Origin: Allodiplogaster sudhausi
Lineage: Eukaryota > Nematoda > Chromadorea > Rhabditida > Diplogasteridae
Direction: 5' to 3'
NCBI GenBank assembly: GCA_945643635.1
Contig: CALZFC010000044.1
Location: 1,522,001 to 1,586,000 of the forward strand
Length of the DNA: 64,000 nt
In this document: positions 35,742-46,410 of the stretch, in pieces
Position numbering within the stretch: the stretch's first letter is position 1
Layout of the letters: every line of letters begins with the position of its first letter
Notes under the pieces: model-generated
What the model was told of the DNA's origin: nothing
The model's database searches: none
The model's input: only the letters and a program-made list of their open reading frames with translations
Position numbers and translations under genes: made by a program

Positions 35742-36999
35742 AATGTGTCATTATAAGTAGGTAGTCGATTGAAATGAACAAAAAGCCTGCACATCGTATA
35801 AAAAGAAGTCTAGTAAACGTGTTCTGAACATGTTTTAATTTCGAAAAGAAAACATCCTTTACAGGACAAAGTCACGAGAAATGAAAAAAGCGTCGGCGTA
35901 GCCTGTGCGGTAGAAAGGGAGAGAGAGAGGAAAAATTCTAAGATACGGTCTATGCATATGTACATGCAAACAAACATTTAATATGATTACCGACAAATAT
36001 TCATGATTGCATTTGTAATTGTCATTGAAACTGTGGAGACTTTTCCTTTTGCAAGGAACTTCTTAAACTAGTTAAAATGTAACTGAAATGCAAAAGAGTA
36101 TTTCCAAGGAAGTATAAAATATTAGATAACCATATTTGGTTCATGAAAATCGGTAAACAATTATTTCTTGCAACCACTAGGATGCATCGGAATCTTGCCT
36201 CTTTGGGAGCGTAAATATTGGTTCATCTTCCTTCATCAAACTATATCAAATCTCAGGGCGTAGAAAGAAGAGGCTTATCCACCCGGCTAAGTAGTCCCGA
36301 TTACAACCCGTGGGTCACCTGACCCCCTTGCAGTCACGTCGAGCACGGTACCTGTCACAGGTATCTAAACTTGGCTATATGCAAATTGCATATTTGAGAG
36401 GAGAGGGTGCATTTGGATTAACAACGGATTAACAAACAGAACATGCCAGCTCGCTATGCCTGTTCGTGCCAGGGTTCAGAGGGATCTACCGAGGAGACTT
36501 CATTTCTTTATTAAGCAGCTTTAGATCTTCTAAATATAATATTTCAATAATAATAATATGTAAGTACATATACAAGTGTTAGCAGTAATCAGCAGCTAAA
36601 ATGAGTCAATATTAACCAGCACTGAATAACATATGTGCTGTACTGCAATATTCCTGTATAAAGATTATTGCAGTGTTCAGTGAATAACCGATTGGCTGTA
36701 GCACAACTTGCAGTTCTTCAATAAATGTAAGTGATACAACCGTTTATAGGAATCATGCAAGCTTTCGTGGCTCCTGAAGCTTTTTTTTTTAGTTGATTTT
36801 GGGAAATTTTCAAACAAAAGAAATCGTCTTCAAATGAGCTTCTTTTCTCACATCGGCCAAAACCTCGGAATATTTAGTTAGATGCGAAGAGCGCGAGAGT
36901 GTGTATTGATGAGAATTAGGCAATTTCCGCTCCGTTGCATTCCGCGTGTTCTCACAATCAGCCGAAAACACGACAGTTAATTTCGACAGTTCAATTTAA

Positions 37000-37254
37000 A
37001 ATGAGATCGCGGTAACGATCGCATTATTTCCAAAGTGAAAATCAATCTGTAAGAAAACCAAGTTTTAGGGAAAATTATGTATGTATGTATGCTCTCTAAA
37101 ATAATAATAAAATTTTCAGTCAGTACAAAAAACTTTTAATCGTAGTGGTATGAGTAATAACAGTAGGAAAGACACCCCATAAATTCGTGCATGCAAGACG
37201 CGCGAGTTGAATGGTAATGATGGACCACCCGAGGAAACCGCACGCCGAGCGATC
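37000..37254 (-). pseudogene. Fatty-acid elongase (ELO) fragment 2
   Basis: 37046-37000 (minus) corresponds to the start of ELO exon 6 (ATTGATTTTCACTTTGGAAA). 37254-37175 corresponds to ELO exon 5, with GAAACCGCACGCCGAGCGAT and CCCATAAATTCGTGCATGC matching 43393-43519 but with internal deletions. There is no open frame and the catalytic exon is absent. It marks the right end of SVOP unit 2. Confidence 0.7.
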
Positions 37255-37607
37255 ATTTTACAGACTGTTTTTTGCTATATGTGGACCTTGTAAATAATTT
37301 ACACATTGAATTTCCTTGTCCATTTCTACTCTTCAAAGGATTTATTTGCTTCCATCAAATAGTAACAATCAAGGATCGTGCTAACTGACCCTAACGTTTC
37401 ATTTGTGCTATTATTTTAGGTTCGTTAGAATATTTGTTTATAAGAACAAGCAAAAATAGTTTTAATCGAGGTCGTCGTCGTTTAAACAGTGATATTCCAG
37501 TATAATCAAGCATGCCTCCATTCTCGCTAGTGAACATCCATATTAAATATCTTTCTAGATGAAGTAAGCAAGCAAATAGTACAATAAGTCGGGTGTGATT
37601 TTGGTAT

Positions 37608-40559
37608 CTACACGTTCCTAAGGATTCTTGCCTGAATTTTCCGTCCTTGCGTCTCAATGGGAAGGGAAAGAGAAGCAGCAACTGCGACAATCGCAGCTGC
37701 TCCGTATATCCAGACCGGTAGCATCAAGTGGTAGACAATCATAAGCTAACAAAGCTACAGTACGTTGAGATTAATATTATAAAATGTAAAAAAAAAATCT
37801 ATCCCGCATTGCATTTCGCAGAAAACTCGTCAGAAAAACTAATTTGTAGCTTTTCATAATTCAAATTGAATGGGATGATTAATCGCCTGTGCATGTCTTT
37901 AATAGTAGTTACATTCGCGAAAACGGGAGTAATTATCGCTCCCAGACGGCCTATTCCTGAGGCAGCTCCTAGGCCAGATGCTCGCATTGTTGTTGGGTAC
38001 ACCTTGAAATATGATGGTGAAGATGAAAGAGAAAGTAAAAAGAGAAAGAGAGAGGGAGATAATGAAATATAAAATGAAGAAGAGCAAGAGAGAAAATGAA
38101 GAGAGAGAGAGAGTGAAATAGAGAATAGAGAAATCATACAGCAAAAGAATACCACAAAGAATAAACTTACTTCCGGGGTGTATACATACACTGCTTGAAC
38201 CGCAGCGCCGATAAAGGCTCGCGCAATAAACGTCAGAGTAATTACGGCAGTTCTAAGTTGGCGAAAGGCGTGGAGGGGGAACTAAACCAACAAATTCGCC
38301 AAAAACTAAGACCTTGGAAGGCATAAGAGCAGTAGCAGAGTGGAAACAGCGAAGCCTGCAAATTCGAATGCTAGACATTTCGTACGCCCCGCCGTTTCCA
38401 TTATTAGTGCAGTTACAACGAATCCTGAAAATATACAGTATAAAAACAAATTCTCCTCTCTCTTTTTCAAGTTTTCATGACCTGGAATTTCGCCAAGAGA
38501 CGATGTGAAGAGGTCAAAGTATAAGTGGCTGTTAGAAGTGTCAGAGGAGGTTGTCATTGGTCGTTGGTCGTTGGATTGAAGCAGTTCTGGTGTCAAGAGA
38601 ACAAGGCCGGAGAACGTACAGATCATCAATATCCTACAATTGGATAATAGGATATTATCGAATGCATTCGAGAGAGCGAGAGATAGAAAGTGATCTCATA
38701 ATAAAGCCCATACATGTAAAGGATGATACAACTTTAAGCAAAAACGCTCACCAAATTAGCCAAAGGAGCAAAGTCGTTGTTCGGTACTGAGAACCAAGAA
38801 GAGCCCAAAATGCACCGCTGGTCGATGAGCTGGCCTTCGAGAAAGAATTTAAAAAAAAAAGCTCTAATTTAGCTGCAGCAAGTCAAGTGAGGAAGAGTGA
38901 GCAAACTATTTACTGCTGAATCATTTTTTGACGCTACAAGCTCTCCAGGTGGGAGCTGCTTTCCATTCTTCATCGCCACCATCTGAAGAGTGGCTATTGC
39001 CTTCTTGGGCTTACCGGTCGCCATGTGGAAACGGGCGGATTCGGGAAGCCACTGAAATTAGCGATGTGTGGTAAGGATGGTGAGAGACAACGAAATGTTA
39101 TAAAGAGAATAGAATTCAGAGTTACCGCCCGCTTGTTCCTTGTTTTCCTTGCAGCATTGCTTTTGAAATAATGTGCATATTACAATGCTGAAAGGATAAT
39201 ACAGACCAAGCCTGCGAGTGTGAAGATGCCGAGTGGAAGAGAGGAGAGGCAGACGAGGACTCGCCATCCATGCGACTCCATGACTAGGAATGCCAAGAGA
39301 GTCACTGTGCACGCGCCAACCGTCCAGAAGGACATCACCAGCATGATACACTTGCCACGGTGAGCCAACGGGAGGAACTCGGCGTACAGGGTAATCCTGG
39401 ATGCGTTGGATTTCCCGCCAAAAACGATTTGAATTTCGTGACAGATTAGCCAACAGAGAAACCCGAACGGCACTCCACCGACGCCGAATCCGACGAGTCT
39501 TCGAAGGTGAAGTTGGTTGACATGCCAGAAACGACTCCCATCACAAAGGAGAAAAGTGTCGCGATCAGAAGACCCTAAATGGAACCAAGTACGGAATGAT
39601 TCTACAGCAGTAGAACAAGGCCACCTAGAATGCTCGCCCTAAAATATTTGGCCCTTTTTCTGCTCAGAGAGCGTGTCCAAAAGGAGAGTGACAGTAAGTA
39701 ATCAATATTAAATAAAATATGACCTACATACTAGCCATATTTTGCGGGCTTTTAACTCTGCAACAAGAGGAAAAAATGGTACGCATATTTGGGTACTACA
39801 TTTTAGAAAAACGCGGATTGATCCACATTCAAATAATCGCACGCATGCCAATTATTCAGTGAACCGCTCCTTTAATGGAGTCTCTCTTACAATAAGGTCC
39901 GATTTTTAAACGATTTCGCTAACTTATGGCTAGAAGGCTAATAACCCGCTTTCTTCCAAATCGATCACAAAGGCTTCCCCAGAAGGCCGAAGAAACCATC
40001 ATTCCAGCGAAGAAACACATCGTCGTTAGCATCTGATGTTTATTCATTTTAAATTACATTTTTTTTAATCTTTTTTTTTCTTTATCTCCCGAAGAAACGA
40101 GTGAGAGTGTGTGCAATTTGAAGATAAGTAGCACCAAACTGAGAAGAGAAAAAAAAACATGTATCGGCCATAAAATCAATTGTTAGGAAACTCATTGACT
40201 TGACAAGAAGAAAATAATTGCCTGTTGCTTATTGTTGATGTTACATTCGCAGACAAACGCTGTATTTACAATGGAAAGGAGCATAAGTTCCATTGCCTCT
40301 GCCATCTACAACACATTTTTTCCTCTCTGTATCTCTTACTAGTCGCCTCCTCTCTTTTCATCTTTCTCTGTCGATCTTTTCACTTGTTGTAGATATACAT
40401 ATGTACATACATACATATATGTACTTCGCCTTCTTGTTCCTACTGTTCTTACTGCACGGGAACCCATGCCAATCCGGCGAAGCAAGAAAGTGTGATCTGG
40501 AAGCGTCCGAAGCCGAGAGCTTCGACAGCATCGTCAACGGTGAATGTCGGTGTTGCAAT
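37608..40559 (-). pseudogene. SV2/SVOP-like major facilitator transporter, copy 3 (start loss and frameshift)
   Basis: Twelve exon equivalents: 40559-40464, 40305-40222, 40032-39946, 39574-about 39463, 39396-39207, 39051-38938, 38834-38752, 38633-38482, 38424-38313, 38252-38171, 38002-37913 and 37745-37608. The initiator ATG of copies 1 and 2 reads ATT (40559-40557), and no in-frame ATG replaces it. Exon 4 lacks 13 bases near 39500 relative to copy 2, which shifts the frame. The CAAGT donor at its end is also missing. The remaining exons are open, including 138 bp to the stop in exon 12, with an 18-bp in-frame deletion in exon 8. Exon 2 uses a GC donor as in copy 1. It is most diverged from the other two. 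Confidence 0.8.
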
Positions 40560-43092
40560 CTCCTTCTTGGAGCAGGAGATGGTTTATTCCCTTACTTGGG
40601 TAGGAGAGATAAATAAATTATCGTATTTACAGAGTAAAAACAGCAAATAAGGCGGGTAGTTCTTGGATGGTCACAATATGACCAAGTTGAAACTTGTACG
40701 TATGTACATGTAAATACATATGTTTCAAAAAGAATAAAATGGTTCAAATGCAAACTATTTAAGAGCATGACATGTAATTGCATGATTTCTGGTATAGGTT
40801 GACGGAAGGAAAAGAAAACATCCCTTACATGACTAAGTCATGAGAAATGACTAAAGCGTTATGGTGTAGGCGTTTGAGAGAGTGAGAAAATCTGAGAGAG
40901 GCTGTATACATAAAAACATTTATTAAGATTACCTACATACAGTACCGCTCAACAACCAGGGGTGCAGGACATTTTGGAACTTTCGGAAAGTTCCAAAATG
41001 TCCGATCAAATTTGTGCGTTTCTGGATAACCGCACGTCGATTTGGTTTGCATATTTGGATTCAGGCACTCGGGTTACACCATAATTGAGCATTAAAATGT
41101 CAAGATAATGCATTTTTGATAAAAATGCAAATATTTTGAATTTGGGGTGCAGGAACACCACAATTCGTAGTGCGTCAATGTGTATTCGTGTCAGTGAAAT
41201 TTATGAAGGCATTTGCTCCAATAGTATTTCTTTAAATTACAGTTGCAGACTTTATTTTCAGTATGCTTATGTCTTAGTAAGTGACTTTTAATGTTACAAG
41301 TGAAAAAAATACAGGAAAAAAAATTTGCAAAACAAACTTGAAGAAATCGGTTCAAAAGCAGAACCGAACACCAGCCACTCCGTTCATACTCGTTGCAGGC
41401 ATACCGATACTCTACCCAGCCACAAAATATTTTGCTGCGCTTTTGGATTTCAATTCTGGAAAAGTTCATTCAAAAAATATTTTCCGACACGAAGAGAGGA
41501 CCCGAAACTTTATGTTTTCGAAATTGAATTCTGGCAATGTACGGAAGACTACGGAAGGTGTGGAATTTTCGTGGTATGGACTCTATCAGCTCTTAACAAC
41601 AACGTCAAAATGATTTCTTCAAGTTTGTTTTGCAAATTTTTTTTCCTGTATTTTTTTCACTTGTAACATTAAAAGTAACTTACTAAGACATAAGCATACT
41701 GAAAATAAAGTCTGCAACTATAATTTAAAGAAATACTGTTGGAGCAAATGCCTTCATAAATTTCACTGACACGAATACACATTGACGCACTACGAATTGT
41801 GGTGTTCCTGCACCCCAAATTCGAAAAATATTTGCCTTTTTATCAAAAATGCATTATCTTGACATTTTAATGCTCAATTATGGTGTAACCCGTGTGCCTG
41901 AATCCAAATATGCAAACCAAATCGACGTGCGGTTATCCAGAAACGCACACATTTGATCGGACATTTTGGAACTTTCCGAAAGTTCCGAAAGTTCCTGCAC
42001 CCCTGGTTGTTGAGCGGTACTGTACATACATCTGTTATTGCATTTGTAATCGTCCTTGGAACCGAGGAGACGCTTTTTTTTCTTTTGCAAGGAAGATTCC
42101 TTTAATTAGTCGAAATGTAACTTTAATGCATCATCTCGACAAACACCTTTATGTCCTGCACAACCACATTCATAATGGTAGAGCTGCTGATGTTTCATCT
42201 TTTTCATCAAACTGCATGCATACTTCGTATCTCAAAACGTAGAAAATTTTTTTTACACATTTTCTATTCATTTTTATAGTATTCGAAAATAAGTAAGATG
42301 TATCATGTGTCGTGAACTATCTTTCTTCCTTTAACCATTCTATCCTGATGGCAATTCCAGTGCCAGCAGACCCCCTGGTAGGTCCAGTTCATTACAGAGT
42401 CTGTCCCAAGTACCTTACGTTGGCTCGTTGGCTATCTGAGAGAAGTATGCGTTTACGCGAATGATGGAGTTTGGATTGTGCTCTATATTAACGATTTGTT
42501 CGGGTATGGAGGTTCTATTGAGATGACTTAATTGTTTTATTAATCGTAAAAAGCTTTAGAACATTTAAACAGCACATTAAAAGGTCAATCAAAATATGAA
42601 TGGATATTCAAATGTTAAAAGATATGGCGTATTGGCAGCTAAATTAATTCGATATTGAGCTAGCATTGCATACAATATTCTTGGGTGAAGGCACAAGTTG
42701 CAAACTTCAAATACATATACTTTAAAGAATGTAGAGGTGTATACATATGTATGTATGTAGCATATGTTTTAGTAATCATGCCAGCTTTCGTGACTCCTGA
42801 AGCTGACAATGAGATATATCGGTGCTCGAGATTTTTTATTTAAATGTGTTGTCCTCTTCAAATTTGTAGTTCAGGAAATCATTCACTCAGTTACAGACGC
42901 ATAAGTATAACGAAAATGTCTCGAAAGTGGACTTGGAAATAGTCGGCTCTTATCTTGTCATGGCAGTATACATATGTATTTTCGCACCTCCTTGCCTGCT
43001 ATGAGTTAAGAGCGGAAAAAAATTATATCTTAAGAAAAAGATATATTAGATAGTTGAATCTTTATAGTTTCTTGTAAACTATTTGTTTTTTT
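40560..43092. other. Region between SVOP copy 3 and ELO
   Basis: Contains the large TIR element at 40940-42022 and, at 42740-42800, a remnant of the block (AGCTTTCGTGACTCCTGAAG) that also occurs at 30650 and 36760. No other gene was seen. Confidence 0.6.
40940..42022. mobile_element. 1083-bp element with about 400-bp terminal inverted repeats, TA flanked
   Basis: CAGTACCGCTCAACAACCAG at 40940 and its exact complement ending at 42022 are flanked by TA on both sides, as in Tc1/mariner insertions. The arms match with few changes for about 400 bp (40940-41350 against 41606-42022). The 250-bp centre has no transposase frame. Just inside each end is a nested palindrome around TTTGGAACTTTC/GAAAGTTCCAAA. 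The centre includes TTTTGCTGCGCTTTTGGATT, which resembles the body downstream of the tRNA-like heads near 3250 and 20760. Confidence 0.88.
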
Positions 43093-44947
43093 TTAAGAAA
43101 TCGAAGATAATATTATGATGCATTTATGCATTTTTACCTTGTCTGTCGATCCAGTGCTGCGACTCTTCCTGATGTACGAGTTCCAGAAGAAGTTGCCGAA
43201 CAGCACGATCAAGGCCACTTCAATTGCAGCAATCGAGAAAATGATGACGTCATTTCCATAGTGGCAATCAATCTATGAGAGAGAAATAGGGAGACATTTT
43301 GTTGTTGAAAAGATATAAAATAATTATGAATGAAAACCTTAATTAATTAGATAAAGAAACTTTTAATATAAGCACTATCACAAAGAATAAACCCCATAAA
43401 TGCGCGCATGCACGACCGACGCGACTACGATGAGTGAGATGAAGAATTGTACGAGTTGAACGGTTGTGATCGAGGCCACGCGCGGAAACCGCACACCGAG
43501 CGATGTCAAGCAGAAATAGCTGAAGACATAAAAATTGCTTGTTTTTCTTCTTCCTATCCTTTTCAAGGTGATATATCATTTAAAGTTTGCCTAGGATCAA
43601 CACTAGAAGTAGAAAAAGACGAAGACACCTGTACATGATGGAGTGCTCGCCGAGATTGAGTGCGATGCCCCAGCGATGGAAGGCGGGCGAGAGGTGATAG
43701 GTGAAGCCGGCGTACAGCGCAGCCACCACGTGGTGGAAGCAGTGCACGAGGAGAAGAGGCTTCTTCCGGAGCACCTGGAGACTTCGACTTTGAATGAATT
43801 TACTATTTTATTAAATAAGTGGGTTGATAATAATTATTGTTTACATTGTATTAATGTATGTACAAATATATAGCATTGGATAGCATTTCAAGAGGTAAAA
43901 AAGAAAACCATGCACAAGATCTTTTTTTGGAAGTTCAACGTCTCCACAAAGTAGCCATTGGATTTCTTTACAAGCTTACCATTAGCTCGCGTGCCCAATT
44001 CACGGAAGGAGAATGAAGGAAGATAGAGAAAAAACTAACAATAAAAAAGGTGTCAATGAGCTGGAGCGGTTTCGAGAGATGAAAGAGGAAGAGCACGCGG
44101 CCGACTTCGCCTTCAGTCAAGCCGTGCGGCAGCACGACGCTGAGTTAGAAATCTCTCACCTGCTTTCGGATATCATAAGCAATTTATTGTTGGAAAATCT
44201 CGGACAGTACTATTTGAATAATAATTGGAGATAAAATAAATAAATAAGGCATTAGAATAGATTATTCCGTTCGTTTCTTTTTAATTCTTACTGAAAGATT
44301 TAGTGTGATATAAAGACAAGGAAACTTCGTACCTTGGAAGCCCTCATCGATGAGGAGGCGCGCGAGCTCAGGGAGCACGACAGCTGCAGCTGCGGCGGAG
44401 CACGCGGCGAGGACGCCGTTCCATGCCGCGAGAGCGCTGCGGAGATCGAGTCCGGGTCTCGCGCGCATGAACTGGCGCAGAGAGAAGATCGCCACCACGT
44501 AAATGGCGACTATCTGATTTGTATCTTATTAGTATTCTTTGAAATTTTTTTAAATAAGAAAAGTGTATCTAGAATGTAAATAGCATATTTATTTTACTCA
44601 ATAACATTTGCATACCAGACGAAGAGTTTGTCATGAATTCGTCATGAATCAGACTTAGAAGTTGCCTTTTTCGGTGTTTTCTACTGCGGTCCAGGACATA
44701 TAAAGGGAATGAACCTAATTGTAAGTCAGCTGATAAAAGGTCATGAATATTTTTCGTTTATGTAGTATTCCTTGTAATGTAACCTATTTCGGAATTTATG
44801 TAATGAACCACTGCGAAGTTCTTAGAGTGATGATCCATCCAGCGTAGGGCGCATGTTCGAAAAAAAAACTGGCGACGAGAGAATACCAAACATACTCGCG
44901 TTGCTGCACGAGTCCACGTTGTTATCGAAGTCGTCATTTGCCGCCAT
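43093..44947 (-). CDS. ELO-type very-long-chain fatty acid elongase (frame problems at 5' end)
   Basis: A membrane condensing enzyme of fatty acid elongation in the ER. Exons (minus): about 44947-44820, 44513-44333, 44139-44040, 43774-43629, 43519-43393 and 43272-43093. Diagnostic features are LSKPLQLIDTFFIVLRKKP followed by the histidine box HCFHH in LLLVHCFHHVVAALYAGF, then LGEHSIMYS, the ITTVQLVQFFI segment and a basic C-terminal tail. The last four exons join in phase. Two problems remain upstream. In exon 1 the ATG frame (MAANDDFDNNVDSCSN...) and the family-like EHAPYAGWIITL lie in different frames, separated by a run of nine A (44860-44868). Exons 2 and 3 also miss phase by one base. 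Either the assembly has indels or the gene is decaying. Confidence 0.75.
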
Positions 44948-45849
44948 CTCCTTTGAATTTTTTGTACAAATATTTTCTTTTTCCTTAAATGGAGGAGGAA
45001 AAGTTGTGCTGAATAAGAGCAACAAAAGAATTAATTTCAACCTTGGAAATACGTACGCACATACATATATACTACATGCATACACACATACATATTCTAT
45101 GAATGCATCTACTATGTACATATATGTACATATGTACATACTTACATACATATTCGTAATCTCTCTTCTTTCAAAGTAATGTAATATACTCGAAGTGGTA
45201 ATATGGACAATTAAACAGAAGTATCAACGATTAATGTTGTTAATGCAATAAGAATAACATTGAGGAATACAATTTGCGCTTTCCCTGATTGTGAGCACGA
45301 TCAACCAGAGTAAGCTCATAGTTGAGAGGCAGCGAAGATGAAAGGAACGAGGAGGATATGTATATGTATTTACTCTCCGACATCATCAAAACATCTTGCT
45401 TCTTGTATTAAATTCTTATCATTCGTCCTCTTATGACTAGAGGCGATGGGCTGGCAATCCAATGACAGGATTGCGAAGGAGAAAGAACAAGAATATCCTT
45501 CGAACAACCAGACTTGAAATACACTGCAGAATGCAAAACCAATATAGGGCATACAAACTACATTTTGATTTACTCGTTTTTATACACACATAGTAAAGTC
45601 ACGTTGTATCATTTCTGTATTTGAATTGGAATCAAGCGCCATGTGTACAGAGACTTCAACTTAGCTGCTCTGATTTCAGCTCACTCCTTTCAGCAAGCCC
45701 CCTTTATTCAAGTCACAGCTCTCGGCAAAGGAATTTTGAATGACGAGACATTCTTTTTTTCTCTTCTACATTCTTTGCAGCTTTGTGCCCTTGTCTGAGT
45801 GAAGGTCGATGATATTCTCTATCACCCTCTCTCTCTCGCGCTCTTTCCG

Positions 45850-45896
<47 letters not shown>

Positions 45897-46396
45897 GTTT
45901 CTCGGTAACGGTTCTCCTAAGCGCCCAAGGGCGCGATCAGCTAGACAGAGCCGTCCTTGGCATGCAGAATGGAGACCTATTACTCCCTCTTCTCTTTTGC
46001 TCTCTCTTATTTCATTTATCTCTCTATCTCTCTCTTTCCCTCTCTCTCTCTCGTTCTCGGCTGCTTCCTTTCTCCATTGTTCGTGCTGCCAATATCTTTT
46101 CCCAGCTAAGCGCTTTCCATTTATGAACTCATCCTACTTTTCTAGTTTCTCTCATTTTCTATCTCTCTCTCTCTCTCCCTCTCTCTCTCCTCTCTATCTG
46201 CCTTTCTCTCTCATTACCCCACCGCATGACCCTCGCACTGGCATTCCTCTAACGGTTGACTCTCTCCCACTTTCAAATAGACTCTCATCGTTTTCACTTT
46301 CTATCACCGCGCGATCTGGCAAGTCTCTTTACGCCGCTCCTTCCGGCCGTGTTCACCTTTTACTCCGTCGCCCTTGCCAGCACATTTCGGCGTTGC
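44948..46396. other. Upstream region of collagen gene 1
   Basis: An AT-rich part with TACATA repeats at 45055-45145 leads into a long pyrimidine-rich zone on the + strand (about 45826-46220), with (CT)n runs and GC-rich islands near 45910-45965. No exon is supported. The CT-rich open frames there are compositional artefacts. Confidence 0.55.
45826..46220. repeat. Pyrimidine-rich (CT)n zone
   Basis: Several CT microsatellites separated by short unique blocks upstream of collagen 1. Collagen 2 has the same polarity of CT-rich sequence upstream of its promoter (read as GA at 50355-50440). Confidence 0.8.
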
Positions 46397-46403
46397 TATA
46401 TAA
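46397..46403 (+). promoter_or_regulatory. TATA box of collagen 1
   Basis: TATATAA lies 55 bp before the ATG, in a GC-rich core promoter. The spacing allows a start site near 46428 and a very short leader. Confidence 0.75.
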
Positions 46404-46410
46404 GCCCCGA

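Larger units (their letters stand above)
34203..36999. other. Duplicated flank between SVOP copies 2 and 3
   Basis: Shares long blocks with 29825-31289 (see there) plus unique insertions: a 111-bp inverted repeat (34616-34726), a TA-rich microsatellite (35682-35741) and about 1 kb of unmatched sequence at 35900-36690. No gene is supported. Confidence 0.6.

Noticed and set aside
36260..36365. Possible structured RNA (5S-like or snRNA) in a GC-rich block
   Set aside because: I could not match it to any RNA family or draw a convincing fold.
41281..41666. Transposase remnant in the 1083-bp element
   Set aside because: The 110-codon frames there have no transposase motif and are mostly inverted-arm sequence.
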